From: Leeuwenhoekiella sp044542075
GTDB lineage: Bacteria > Bacteroidota > Bacteroidia > Flavobacteriales > Flavobacteriaceae
Length of the DNA: 64,000 bases
NCBI RefSeq assembly: GCF_044542075.1
Contig: NZ_JBITTU010000006.1
Coordinates: 186,001 to 250,000, forward strand
Direction: 5' to 3'
The translations under genes and the position numbers were made by a program. Under the pieces are notes generated by a model. It was not told the origin of the DNA. It ran no database searches and saw nothing but the letters and a program-made list of their open reading frames with translations. Every line of letters starts with the position of its first letter. Positions within the stretch are counted from its first letter, which is position 1. Below are positions 8,358-17,525 of the stretch, in pieces.

Positions 8358-9164
8358 ATGTTTAATAAAGAATATTACTACTTACTTAAAATTCAATATC
8401 TGGGTTTTAGATACCATGGTTGGCAAAAACAACCAGATCTATTAACTATTCAACGTATGATGCAACGCACGTTGCGTTATGTACTAGGTCGCAATAATTT
8501 TAAATTCATTGCAGCTGGGCGTACAGATTCTAAAGTTTCAGTAAATGAAACCTATGTCGAGTTGATATTAAAAGAAGCTCCTCTTAATTTAGATACCTTT
8601 TTAACTGAGTTTAATGAAAACCTTCCGCAGGACATTAAATTGCTTAGTATTGAAAAAAAGGATCAAGGCGTGAATATTATTCAGGCTCCAAAATTAAAAG
8701 AGTATATCTATCTCTTTTCATTTGGCTCAAAAAATCATCCGTTTTGTGCACCTTTTATGATTAATATAAAGGGGAATCTAGATATAAATTTGATGCAGCA
8801 AGGTGCTTTAATGATGCAAGGAGAGCACGACTATCGTAATTATGCCTATAAATCTACTCCCGAAACGCAAACCTTTATGCACATTATCTCATCTTCAATA
8901 GATATTAATACTTTGTATTCAGCTAATTTCTTTCCGGAGACTTCCTATGTATTTAAAGTCGTAGGGGCAGGATTTAAAAGACATCAGGTGCGGCTAATGA
9001 TGGGATCGCTTTTTGACTTAGGTAGTGGTAAAATGACATCAGAAGAGTTTGAGCAAAGTCTTGATGGTTCACAACCGTATCAACTAACCCATATAGCTCA
9101 AGCATCAGGGCTAATCTTACAACACGTAAAATTATCAGAAGAATCTTCACTTAAATTAACTTAA
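8358..9164 (+). CDS. Divergent TruA-like tRNA pseudouridine synthase
   Basis: The 268-residue protein aligns with TruA. It has an opening Y-Y-LLKIQYLGFRYHGWQKQP, the catalytic block AAGRTDSKVS with D57, and VVGAGFKRHQVRLMMG near the C-terminus, where TruA has GxGFLxxMVR. The block departs from the canonical GRTDxGVHA, since the Gly and His are replaced (SKVS). The aspartate that attacks the uridine is kept, so it may still be active, but its target need not be positions 38-40 of tRNA. A housekeeping TruA may be encoded elsewhere. It stands alone, with its own promoter. Confidence 0.75.
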   Translation: MFNKEYYYLLKIQYLGFRYHGWQKQPDLLTIQRMMQRTLRYVLGRNNFKFIAAGRTDSKVSVNETYVELILKEAPLNLDTFLTEFNENLPQDIKLLSIEKKDQGVNIIQAPKLKEYIYLFSFGSKNHPFCAPFMINIKGNLDINLMQQGALMMQGEHDYRNYAYKSTPETQTFMHIISSSIDINTLYSANFFPETSYVFKVVGAGFKRHQVRLMMGSLFDLGSGKMTSEEFEQSLDGSQPYQLTHIAQASGLILQHVKLSEESSLKLT

Positions 9165-9245
9165 AGGTGGCTTACCTTAACAAAGCTTAACCCTTTGCTT
9201 GTAGGCTTTAACTGGGTATTAACCCGAGTCTAAAGACTATCCGAC

Positions 9246-9253
9246 TAAATTTG
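9246..9253 (+). promoter_or_regulatory. Promoter -7 box (TAAATTTG) for DJ-1/PfpI gene
   Basis: This exact TAnnTTTG match ends 35 nt before ATG 9289. Just upstream (9164-9235) lie three short hairpins without T-tracts: AAGGT/ACCTT, CAAAG/CTTTG and GGGT/ACCC. Confidence 0.5.
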
Positions 9254-9288
9254 CTAAGAAATATTAATGAACCAAAAAAACATATATT

Positions 9289-9834
9289 ATGAAAAAGGTA
9301 GCAATATTAGCAACAAACGGATTTGAAGAAAGTGAATTGAAATCGCCTCTTGAAGCAATGAAGAAGGAAGGTTTTGAAGTTCATATAATCAGTGAAGAAG
9401 CGGGTACTATTAAAGCTTGGGATACAGATCATTGGTCTAATGATTATGATGTGGATAAAACTTTAAGTGAAGTTTCAGCTAAAGAGTATAATGCACTGGT
9501 ATTACCGGGTGGAGTAATTAATCCTGATAAACTAAGAAGAAATGAAGATGCTTTGATATTTATTAGAGACTTCTTCAAACAGAAAAAACCGGTAGCAGCA
9601 ATCTGCCATGCTCCACAACTTTTAATTAGTGCAGATGTAGTAGAGGGGCGTACAATGACTTCATTTAGTTCTATTAAGAAAGATTTAGAGAACGCTGGTG
9701 CATTATGGGTTGACCAGGAAGTGGTAGTAGATGAGGCATTAGTTACAAGCCGTAACCCTGATGACTTACCAGCATTTAATGCTAAAGTAATCGAAGAGAT
9801 TAAAGAGGGTAAACACGATCTGCAACACGCTTAA
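9289..9834 (+). CDS. DJ-1/PfpI family protein (type 1 glutamine amidotransferase-like)
   Basis: The 181-residue cytoplasmic protein has the DJ-1/PfpI fold. Its nucleophile C106 lies in the elbow VAAICHAPQLL, followed by H107, and the acidic residue comes from GFEESE (14-17). Relatives such as YhbO and PfpI act as stress proteins, proteases or deglycases for methylglyoxal-damaged molecules; which activity applies cannot be read from sequence. The length is normal for the family. It has its own promoter and a strong terminator, so it is monocistronic. Confidence 0.88.
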   Translation: MKKVAILATNGFEESELKSPLEAMKKEGFEVHIISEEAGTIKAWDTDHWSNDYDVDKTLSEVSAKEYNALVLPGGVINPDKLRRNEDALIFIRDFFKQKKPVAAICHAPQLLISADVVEGRTMTSFSSIKKDLENAGALWVDQEVVVDEALVTSRNPDDLPAFNAKVIEEIKEGKHDLQHA

Positions 9835-9857
9835 TTAATCTTATTATATAGAATTTT

Positions 9858-9890
9858 AAAAGTCCATCAATTGATGGACTTTTTCTATTT
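9858..9890 (+). terminator. Rho-independent terminator after DJ-1/PfpI gene
   Basis: A 20-bp perfect palindrome at 9861-9880 (half-site AGTCCATCAA), flanked by A's and followed by TTTTTCTATTTTT, forms a strong hairpin with a T-tract. Confidence 0.85.
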
Positions 9891-9912
9891 TTAAAACTCC
9901 TAATTAAGCACA

Positions 9913-11019
9913 ATGTCTAAACGCGTAAAGTTAAAGAAGCCCAAACTCCCTAAACTGCCAAAAATTAGAGGCGCTCACCGAAAAATACAAAATGATATTC
10001 CGGGAACGCTTACTTATACAGGTATTAAAGATCAAAAGCACGTTACCATTGAATTGATTGATTATTCTCCAGAAACCCACCGGTATGAGGTTTATAATGA
10101 CGTTTCAAAAGCTTTTAACAAGCAAGTGGCAGGTGAAATTTCTTGGATAAATGTAAATGGTCTGAGTCAAATTGATCAAATCGAAACGCTGGGTAAACAT
10201 TACAACCTACACCCATTAATTCTTGAAGATATTGTAGATACCCAGCAACGACCTAAAATTGATGAATATCCTGACTATTTATTTATTGTATTCAAAATGC
10301 TGTACTACAATGAGCAGGGTGTATTTATGAATGAGCACATAAGTCTTGTAATAGGTGAGAATTACCTTATCACATTTCAGGAGGCAGATGGGGATGTATT
10401 TGACTCATTGAGGCAACGCATTGCCAACTCAAAAGGTCGCGTGCGTAATGCGGGTTCAGATTATTTGATGTTTGCAATAATGGATGCTGTAGTAGATCAT
10501 TACTTTACCCTTATTGAGGCAATGAGTGATCGTATAGAAGATCTTGAAGATATTTTATTTGCTAATAATGCAGATCAAGACATTACACAAGATATACAAG
10601 AATTAAAGCGTGAAGTGTTGCGCATACGTAAAGCTGTATTTCCTTTTAGAGAAGTGGTAAATAGACTTGAAAAAATAGATAGTACACTAATTGACGAAAA
10701 AACAATTAGCTACATACGTGATCTTTATGATCACGTCACACAGGTAACAGATAGTATAGATATCTATCGTGAGATGACCTGGGGACTTATGGATATGTAT
10801 ATGACTACCATAAGTAATAAAATGAATGAGGTGATGAAAGTATTAACCATAATGGCGAGTATTTTTATACCATTAACCTTTATGGCAGGTATTTATGGGA
10901 TGAATTTTGAGTATATACCAGAACTTCATCTAGAGTATGGCTATTTTTATTTGTGGGGTGCTATGATTCTTGTGTTTCTAGGATTACTTTATTATTTTAA
11001 GAGAAAAAAGTGGTTGTAA
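9913..11019 (+). CDS. corA: CorA-type magnesium/cobalt transporter
   Basis: The 368-residue protein has a large cytoplasmic N-terminal domain and two C-terminal membrane helices. The signature YGMN (about 328-331) lies between TM1 and TM2, forming the selectivity filter of the homopentameric Mg2+ channel. The N-terminus is unusually basic (KRVKLKKPKLPKLPK). The end, KRKKWL, is the usual positive tail after TM2. It moves Mg2+ and possibly Co2+ into the cell. It is monocistronic, with a terminator upstream and no partner gene close by. Confidence 0.92.
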   Translation: MSKRVKLKKPKLPKLPKIRGAHRKIQNDIPGTLTYTGIKDQKHVTIELIDYSPETHRYEVYNDVSKAFNKQVAGEISWINVNGLSQIDQIETLGKHYNLHPLILEDIVDTQQRPKIDEYPDYLFIVFKMLYYNEQGVFMNEHISLVIGENYLITFQEADGDVFDSLRQRIANSKGRVRNAGSDYLMFAIMDAVVDHYFTLIEAMSDRIEDLEDILFANNADQDITQDIQELKREVLRIRKAVFPFREVVNRLEKIDSTLIDEKTISYIRDLYDHVTQVTDSIDIYREMTWGLMDMYMTTISNKMNEVMKVLTIMASIFIPLTFMAGIYGMNFEYIPELHLEYGYFYLWGAMILVFLGLLYYFKRKKWL

Positions 11020-11178
11020 ATACTATTAGTTTGATGCCTTTTAAATCTAAATAAATCGCAGTATCACTTTAAAAAAAAACATTTAAAACCGCTTGAAATG
11101 CTGTAATTTTGAAGTACTAATTTATGCTCCAAATTTGAGTTTAAATGAAATTCTTCAGAATAAAAATCAAAAAACTTA

Positions 11179-11856
11179 ATGTCAATAACAGTACCTGGGG
11201 CTTACTTTAATTTTCTCAAAGAATTAAAAGAAAACAATACAAAAGAGTGGATGGATGCTCACAAAAGCACCTACCTAAAACTTGAAAAAGAATTTAAAGC
11301 ATTTTGTGCTTCCACAAAAGACAGTTTAAACACTTTTGATCAAATAGAGCGTGCAAAGGTATTTAGAATTAATAGGGATGTGCGTTTTAGTAAAAACAAA
11401 ATGCCTTACAAAACAAACCGGAGCGCGATATTTAGTAGGGAAGGAGTGCAACGTCGAGGCAGTTATTATTTTCAAATGGCACCGGGAAATAGTTTTATGG
11501 GAGGCGGTTTTTTTAGTCCGGAATCTCCAGATTTATTACGCATACGTAAAGAGTTTGAGTTAGACGCAGAACCCATAAGAGCCATTTTAAAACACCCAAA
11601 ATTCAAGAAAGCATTTAATGGCTTTAATACCGAAGATCAGGTTAAAACCGCTCCCAAGGGTTTTAGTAAAGAAGATCCTAACATAGATTTGATACGCAAT
11701 AAAAATTTCTTTGTAAATCACGCATTTACAGATGAAGAAGTTTTGGCAGAAGATTTTCAGGAAAACCTGATTACTCATTTCAAATTATTACTTCCGTTTT
11801 TTGACTATATGAGTGAAGTTTTAACTACAGATTTAAACGGAGAAAGTCTGCTGTAA
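11179..11856 (+). CDS. DUF2461 domain protein (TIGR02453 type)
   Basis: The 225-residue soluble protein contains the whole DUF2461 domain. Conserved strings are FLKELKENNTKEWMDAHKSTY at the start, the RAKVFRINRDVRFSKNKMPYKTN block (about 59-81) and GGGFFSPESPDLLRIRKEF. The Arg/Lys-rich centre is a family hallmark, but no biochemical role is established. A -7-like box TAATTTTG at 11104-11111 lies 67 nt upstream. No neighbour suggests a function. Confidence 0.85.
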   Translation: MSITVPGAYFNFLKELKENNTKEWMDAHKSTYLKLEKEFKAFCASTKDSLNTFDQIERAKVFRINRDVRFSKNKMPYKTNRSAIFSREGVQRRGSYYFQMAPGNSFMGGGFFSPESPDLLRIRKEFELDAEPIRAILKHPKFKKAFNGFNTEDQVKTAPKGFSKEDPNIDLIRNKNFFVNHAFTDEEVLAEDFQENLITHFKLLLPFFDYMSEVLTTDLNGESLL

Positions 11857-11971
11857 AATTTTGGTAATCAATAGAATATTTAATTTTTTTAAAACTTTGT
11901 TGATTACTTTGACTTTTTCACCTTTTAAATCCGTTTTTGAAGTCCTATATTAGCAAACATCCCTTCATTTT

Positions 11972-13828
11972 ATGGCAGAAGAAACTAAATATACCGAAGA
12001 TAACATTAGATCACTCGACTGGAAAGAGCATATACGTATGCGTCCCGGTATGTATATAGGTAAATTAGGTGACGGTTCTAGTGCAGACGATGGGATATAC
12101 ATTCTTCTAAAAGAGGTTCTTGACAACTCTATAGATGAGTTTGTTATGGGGTCTGGTAAAACTATTGAAGTAAGCATTCAAAATAATCGGGTAATTATTC
12201 GCGATTACGGTAGAGGTATTCCCTTAGGTAAAGTTGTTGACGTAGTATCTAAAATGAATACCGGTGGTAAGTATGATTCAAGAGCTTTTAAAAAATCTGT
12301 AGGTCTTAATGGTGTAGGTACAAAAGCTGTAAACGCACTATCAGAATTTTTTAGAGTAGAATCTTCACGTGATGGTAAATCTGCAGCTGCAGAGTTTTCT
12401 CAGGGAAATTTAGTTAACGAAGAGTTTCTGGAAGAAACATCACGCAGAAGAGGTACTAAAATGACTTTTGTACCAGATGAAACCATATTTAAAAATTATA
12501 AATACCGAAACGAGTATGTTTCGCGTATGCTAAAAAATTACGTATACCTAAATCCGGGATTAACGATTGTTTTTAATGGGGAAAAATTTTATTCAGAAAA
12601 CGGTCTTAAAGATTTATTAGGCGATCGCATTGCAGAAAGCGACACATTATATCCTATAATTCATCTTCGTGGTGATGATATTGAAGTTGCAATAACGCAC
12701 AGCCGTACTCAGTATTCAGAAGAATACCACTCTTTTGTAAATGGTCAAAATACGACTCAGGGTGGTACACATTTAGCTGCTTTTAGAGAAGCTGTAGTTA
12801 AGACTATTAGAGAATTTTACAATAAAAACTACGATGCCTCAGATATTAGAAAATCTATTGTTTCGGCGGTAAGTATTAAAGTGATGGAGCCGGTTTTTGA
12901 ATCACAAACAAAAACCAAATTAGGTTCTACAGATATGGGTGGTGAGTTACCTACGGTACGTACTTACATAAATGATTTCTTAAAAACAAAACTTGATAAT
13001 TATCTGCACAAACATCCTGAAGCAGCAGATAAAATTCAACGTAAAATTTTACAGGCAGAGCGCGAGCGTACTGAGCTTTCAGGGATTAGGAAGCTCGCAA
13101 AAGATCGTGCAAAAAAGGCAAGCTTACACAATAAAAAATTAAGAGATTGCAGAGTACATTTAACAGACAGCAAAAAAGAGCGCAATCTTGAGAGCACCTT
13201 ATTTATTACAGAGGGTGACTCTGCTTCAGGTTCTATCACAAAATCGCGCGATGTAAATACACAAGCAGTTTTTAGTTTACGTGGTAAGCCTTTAAATTCT
13301 TATAACATGAGTAAAAAAATCGTGTATGAGAATGAAGAATTTAACTTGCTTCAGGCAGCTTTAAATATTGAAGAATCGATGGAAGATCTTCGGTATAACA
13401 ATATTGTAATTGCAACAGATGCAGATGTTGACGGGATGCATATACGATTGCTGCTTATCACGTTCTTTCTACAATTCTTTCCAGAATTGATTAAAGAAGG
13501 GCATTTGTATATTTTAGAGACTCCACTTTTTAGAGTGCGTAATAAAAAGAAAACATTCTATTGTTACAGTGAGCAGGAGCGTAGAGATGCGATTGAAGAA
13601 TTAACAGGGAAGCCTGAAATCACCCGATTTAAAGGTCTTGGGGAGATATCGCCAGATGAGTTTAAACATTTTATAGGTGAGAACATACGATTAGCCCCTG
13701 TTATGCTTGACGAGGCAGTGTCTATAGAGCAGTTGCTAGAGTTTTATATGGGTAAAAACACCCCAGACCGGCAAAAATTTATTATAAATAATTTAAAAGT
13801 AGAATTAGATCCTGTTTTAGAGAATTAA
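11972..13828 (+). CDS. parE: DNA topoisomerase IV subunit B
   Basis: The 618-residue ATPase subunit carries the GHKL motifs EVLDNSIDEF, DYGRGIPLG and GLNGVGTKAVNALS. It also has the TOPRIM acidic motifs EGDSASG (about 407-413) and DADVDGMHI. With ParC it decatenates daughter chromosomes by passing one duplex through another. The ADDGIYILLKEVLDNS context and partner parC 50 nt downstream distinguish it from GyrB, which in flavobacteria is usually separate from gyrA. A TATATTAG string near 11947 is a one-mismatch -7 box. Confidence 0.9.
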   Translation: MAEETKYTEDNIRSLDWKEHIRMRPGMYIGKLGDGSSADDGIYILLKEVLDNSIDEFVMGSGKTIEVSIQNNRVIIRDYGRGIPLGKVVDVVSKMNTGGKYDSRAFKKSVGLNGVGTKAVNALSEFFRVESSRDGKSAAAEFSQGNLVNEEFLEETSRRRGTKMTFVPDETIFKNYKYRNEYVSRMLKNYVYLNPGLTIVFNGEKFYSENGLKDLLGDRIAESDTLYPIIHLRGDDIEVAITHSRTQYSEEYHSFVNGQNTTQGGTHLAAFREAVVKTIREFYNKNYDASDIRKSIVSAVSIKVMEPVFESQTKTKLGSTDMGGELPTVRTYINDFLKTKLDNYLHKHPEAADKIQRKILQAERERTELSGIRKLAKDRAKKASLHNKKLRDCRVHLTDSKKERNLESTLFITEGDSASGSITKSRDVNTQAVFSLRGKPLNSYNMSKKIVYENEEFNLLQAALNIEESMEDLRYNNIVIATDADVDGMHIRLLLITFFLQFFPELIKEGHLYILETPLFRVRNKKKTFYCYSEQERRDAIEELTGKPEITRFKGLGEISPDEFKHFIGENIRLAPVMLDEAVSIEQLLEFYMGKNTPDRQKFIINNLKVELDPVLEN

Positions 13829-13878
13829 AAATTCTAAGATCTAATAAGATTAAATACTAAACCTTTCCGAAGGCAACA

Positions 13879-16506
13879 ATGAGCGAAAACTACGAAGATC
13901 CTAATTTAGAAGAGCAACCCGAAGAAGTAAATGCAGGAGAGACCATCACCCGTGTAACCGGGATGTTTAAAGACTGGTTTCTTGACTATGCATCTTACGT
14001 TATTTTAGAGCGTGCTGTACCCGCAATTGAAGACGGTTTTAAACCGGTACAACGCCGTATTATGCATTCTATGAAAGATCTTGATGATGGGCGCTACAAC
14101 AAAGTTGCAAATATTGTGGGTCATACCATGCAATATCACCCACACGGTGATGCTAGTATTGCAGATGCAATGGTGCAAATGGGGCAGAAAGATTTGCTTA
14201 TAGATACCCAGGGTAACTGGGGTAATACGCTTACCGGAGACAGAGCTGCAGCTTCTCGTTATATTGAAGCCAGACTTTCTAAATTTGCTTTAGAGGTATT
14301 GTTTAGCCCTAAAATTACAGATTGGCAAGCATCTTACGATGGCAGACGTAAAGAGCCTATAAATCTTCCTGTAAAATTTCCATTATTACTGGCTCAGGGA
14401 GCCGAAGGTATTGCGGTAGGATTGAGCACAAAGGTACTACCTCATAATTTTATAGAACTTATAGACGGTTCTATAAAACATTTACAAGGGAAGAAATTTA
14501 CATTATTACCAGATTTTCCTTCTGCTGGTGAAGCAGATTTTAGTGATTACCGAGATGGTAAGCGGGGCGGAAGAATACGGGTGCGTGCAAAAATAAATCA
14601 GCTTGATAAGAATACTTTAGTTATTACCGAAATTCCTTTTAGTACCACAACTACTTCTCTGATTGATAGTATTTTAAAGGCAAATGATAAAGGAAAGATT
14701 AAAGTTAAAAAAATTGAAGATAACACCTCTTCTGAAGTAGAAATCTTAGTGCATTTACCACCTGGTTTATCACCAGATAAAACCATAGGAGCGTTATTTG
14801 CATTTACAAATTGTGAAGTGGCCATATCCCCACTAGGTTGTGTAATTGAAGATAATAAACCTCTTTTTGTAGGAGTGAGCCAGATGCTTCGTATTTCTAC
14901 AGAACGCACTAAAGATTTACTACGTCAAGAATTAGAAATACAACTTCAGGAGTTAGAAAATCAATGGCATTACGCTTCTCTAGAGCGTATTTTTATTGAA
15001 AACAGAATCTATCGCGACATTGAAGAGCAAGATACCTGGGAAGGCGTTCTTAAGGCAATAGACGAGGGATTAAAACCCCATATTGCACATCTTAAAAGGC
15101 CGGTAATAGAAGAAGACCTGGTGCGACTTACAGAAATACGTATTAAACGTATATCTAAGTTTGATATTGATAAAGCACAGCAGAAAATCGAAGCTTTAGA
15201 GGTCGATATCGCTCAGGTTAAATTCCATTTAGCAAATCTTAATGATTTTGCTATAGATTATTTTAAACGCCTTAAAAAGGAATACGGGGCTGGTAAAGAA
15301 CGTAAAACAGTTATTAGATTATTTGATGATATAGAAGCTTCCAAAGTTATTATACGTAACACAAAGCTTTATGTTAACCGTAAAGAAGGTTTTGTGGGTA
15401 CATCCCTTAAGAAAGATGAGTATGTTACAGACTGCTCAGATATAGATGATATTATTGTATTTACCAAAGAAGGGAATATGATGGTTACAAAAGTTGATTC
15501 TAAGACTTTTGTAGGTAAAGATATTATTCATATTGCAGTATATAAGAAGAAAGATAAGCGCACGATTTATAATATGATTTATAAAGATGGGCCGGGAGGT
15601 GCTACTTATGTAAAGCGCTTTAATGTTACCAGTACTACAAGAGATAAAGAATACCCTATGACAAAGGGTAAAAAAGGTTCTCAGGTATTGTATTTCTCAG
15701 CAAACCCTAATGGGGAAGCAGAGTTAGTCACTGTGTATTTAAGATCTATAGGCAACGTCAAAAAACTCAAATTTGATCTTGATTTTTCTGATGTATTAAT
15801 TAAAGGTAGAAACGCTAACGGAAACATTGTTACAAAACATTCAGTACGAGTAATAGATCTTAAGGAAAAAGGTATTTCTACACTTAGACCGCGTAAGATT
15901 TGGTTTGATGACAGTGTTAATCGTCTTAATGTAGATGACCGCGGGGAATTGCTTGGTGAGTTTAAAGGCGAGGATCGTTTGTTAATTATAACTCAGGATG
16001 GTATTGCTAAAACGATCATTCCTGAACTTACAACACGTTTTGATGATAAAATAATTGTACTTGAAAAATGGATCCCTGAGAAACCTATATCTGCAGTTTA
16101 TTGGGACGGAAACAGGGAGCGTTATTATTTAAAGCGTTTTCTAATTGATAATCCTGAAAAGGAGGAACAATTTGTTTCTGATCACCCTAATACACAGTTA
16201 GAAATTGTGTCTACAGATTACAGGCCTGTTTTAGAAATGGGATTTTATAAAGACCGAAATAAAGAACAGAAACCGAATGAAACTGTAAATATAGAGGAGT
16301 TTATATCGGTCAAGGGAATTACTGCATTGGGTAATCAACTATATCCCGAAAAACTAAAACAATTAAATTTATTAGAGTCTTTGCCTTATGAATTGCCAGA
16401 GCCCGAAGTAGTAGAGCCCGATGATTCTGAAGTTAATTCTGCAGATGACTCAAACGAGGATGATAATGACCACGACGGTGATTTTTCTCAAGGTAGCTTA
16501 TTTTAA
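13879..16506 (+). CDS. parC: DNA topoisomerase IV subunit A
   Basis: This 875-residue breakage-reunion subunit has the active-site tyrosine Y128 in AAASRYIEAR and the region HPHGDASIADAMVQ (87-100) that corresponds to the quinolone-resistance region. The usual Ser at the GyrA-83-like position here reads A92-S93. A beta-propeller-type C-terminal domain follows after about residue 500. The last 40 residues form an acidic tail rich in D, E and S. It pairs with parE immediately upstream and is followed by mscL after only 3 nt, so the three are probably co-transcribed. Confidence 0.9.
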   Translation: MSENYEDPNLEEQPEEVNAGETITRVTGMFKDWFLDYASYVILERAVPAIEDGFKPVQRRIMHSMKDLDDGRYNKVANIVGHTMQYHPHGDASIADAMVQMGQKDLLIDTQGNWGNTLTGDRAAASRYIEARLSKFALEVLFSPKITDWQASYDGRRKEPINLPVKFPLLLAQGAEGIAVGLSTKVLPHNFIELIDGSIKHLQGKKFTLLPDFPSAGEADFSDYRDGKRGGRIRVRAKINQLDKNTLVITEIPFSTTTTSLIDSILKANDKGKIKVKKIEDNTSSEVEILVHLPPGLSPDKTIGALFAFTNCEVAISPLGCVIEDNKPLFVGVSQMLRISTERTKDLLRQELEIQLQELENQWHYASLERIFIENRIYRDIEEQDTWEGVLKAIDEGLKPHIAHLKRPVIEEDLVRLTEIRIKRISKFDIDKAQQKIEALEVDIAQVKFHLANLNDFAIDYFKRLKKEYGAGKERKTVIRLFDDIEASKVIIRNTKLYVNRKEGFVGTSLKKDEYVTDCSDIDDIIVFTKEGNMMVTKVDSKTFVGKDIIHIAVYKKKDKRTIYNMIYKDGPGGATYVKRFNVTSTTRDKEYPMTKGKKGSQVLYFSANPNGEAELVTVYLRSIGNVKKLKFDLDFSDVLIKGRNANGNIVTKHSVRVIDLKEKGISTLRPRKIWFDDSVNRLNVDDRGELLGEFKGEDRLLIITQDGIAKTIIPELTTRFDDKIIVLEKWIPEKPISAVYWDGNRERYYLKRFLIDNPEKEEQFVSDHPNTQLEIVSTDYRPVLEMGFYKDRNKEQKPNETVNIEEFISVKGITALGNQLYPEKLKQLNLLESLPYELPEPEVVEPDDSEVNSADDSNEDDNDHDGDFSQGSLF

Positions 16507-16509
16507 ATT

Positions 16510-16962
16510 ATGGGTTTATTACAGGAGTTTAAGAATTTTGCTGTAAAAGGCAATATGGTTGACATTGCGATAGGTGTTATTATAGGAGCAGCTTTTCAAA
16601 ATGTAATTGATGTTATTGTAAAAAAAGTAATGCTGCCGCCACTCTCACTTTTAACAGACGGGGTAAATTTTTCTGATAAAAAAATACTGCTTAGAGAAGC
16701 TTTTACTGGTACAGATGGCAAGCTAGTTGAAGAAGTTGCTATAGGTTATGGTGACTTAATAACCGTGATGATAGATTTTCTTATAATTTCTATAGTGGTA
16801 TTTTTAGTTGTTAAGGTTATGAATTCTCTTAGGGCTAAAAGTGAAGATCACAAAGATAAAACTGTTGAAACTCCTAAGAATATTCAACTTCTCGCTCGAT
16901 TGAATGACTTGATGGAGGAACAAAACAAAATTCTATCTGAAAATAAAACTAAGACCAACTAG
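16510..16962 (+). CDS. mscL: Large-conductance mechanosensitive channel MscL
   Basis: The 150-residue inner-membrane protein opens under high membrane tension to release solutes during osmotic downshock. The amphipathic N-terminus GLLQEFKNFAVKGNMVDIAIGVIIGAAF is classic for MscL and leads into TM1. TM2 is VMIDFLIISIVVFLVVKV, followed by the cytoplasmic helix (QLLARLNDLMEEQ). It lies 3 nt after parC, an unrelated function that shares the transcript. Confidence 0.93.
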   Translation: MGLLQEFKNFAVKGNMVDIAIGVIIGAAFQNVIDVIVKKVMLPPLSLLTDGVNFSDKKILLREAFTGTDGKLVEEVAIGYGDLITVMIDFLIISIVVFLVVKVMNSLRAKSEDHKDKTVETPKNIQLLARLNDLMEEQNKILSENKTKTN

Positions 16963-17087
16963 ACATTATCTAAATTAAGTACTTGTAAAAAAATTGCAAC
17001 ACTAGATAATTACTTTTATAGATTTCCATATTTTAAGTTAATCCTAACAGTTGTATCTGTTTTTTATAGTTTCTTTGACCCTTTAGT

Positions 17088-17525
17088 ATGAGCAAGATAA
17101 AACTCTTGTTTAATTTTCTACAAATGCCAGAAACTCTAACAACGCTAAACATTTTAGCAGTTGATGATAACAAATTAAATCTACTATTACTCTCTCAACT
17201 TTTAAAATTATTGGGGTTATCTTCAGACTTAGCTTATGGCGGAGCAGAAGCTATTGAGAAAGCAAATAATAAAAAATACGATTTGATTTTTATGGATGTT
17301 CACATGCCAGATATAGACGGTTTTATGGCTACAGCAGAAATACGTAAGAATAACAAAGACACGATTATTTTTGCTTTATCTGCAGATAGTACGCAGCCTG
17401 CTATTAAGAGAGGACTTCTCGCTGGTATGAATGATTATTTGACAAAACCTATAGGGAGAAATCATCTGCATACAATTTTAGTTGATTACTTTGGTGAGCG
17501 TATCCCATCTATTAAAAAAAACTAA
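17088..17525 (+). CDS. Single-domain response regulator (CheY-like receiver)
   Basis: The 145-residue protein is a lone receiver domain with acidic pair D26-D27 (AVDDNK), phospho-acceptor D70 (IFMDVHMPDIDG), S98 in ALSAD and K120 in LTKPIG. There is no DNA-binding output domain, so it must act by protein contact or as a phospho-relay step. Homologous receivers often sit at the end of hybrid kinases. The N-terminal 12 residues may be untranslated, since ATG 17124 is an alternative start. Its stop codon overlaps the stop of the convergent histidine kinase by 4 nt; whether the two are partners is unknown. Confidence 0.85.
   Translation: MSKIKLLFNFLQMPETLTTLNILAVDDNKLNLLLLSQLLKLLGLSSDLAYGGAEAIEKANNKKYDLIFMDVHMPDIDGFMATAEIRKNNKDTIIFALSADSTQPAIKRGLLAGMNDYLTKPIGRNHLHTILVDYFGERIPSIKKN

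Noticed and set aside
9164..9240. Three short hairpins before the DJ-1/PfpI gene as a riboswitch
   Set aside because: They lie upstream of the -7 box, so they are not in that mRNA, and no known aptamer core is present.
14598..14909. Minus-strand frame within parC
   Set aside because: Antisense shadow of a conserved gene without any support.
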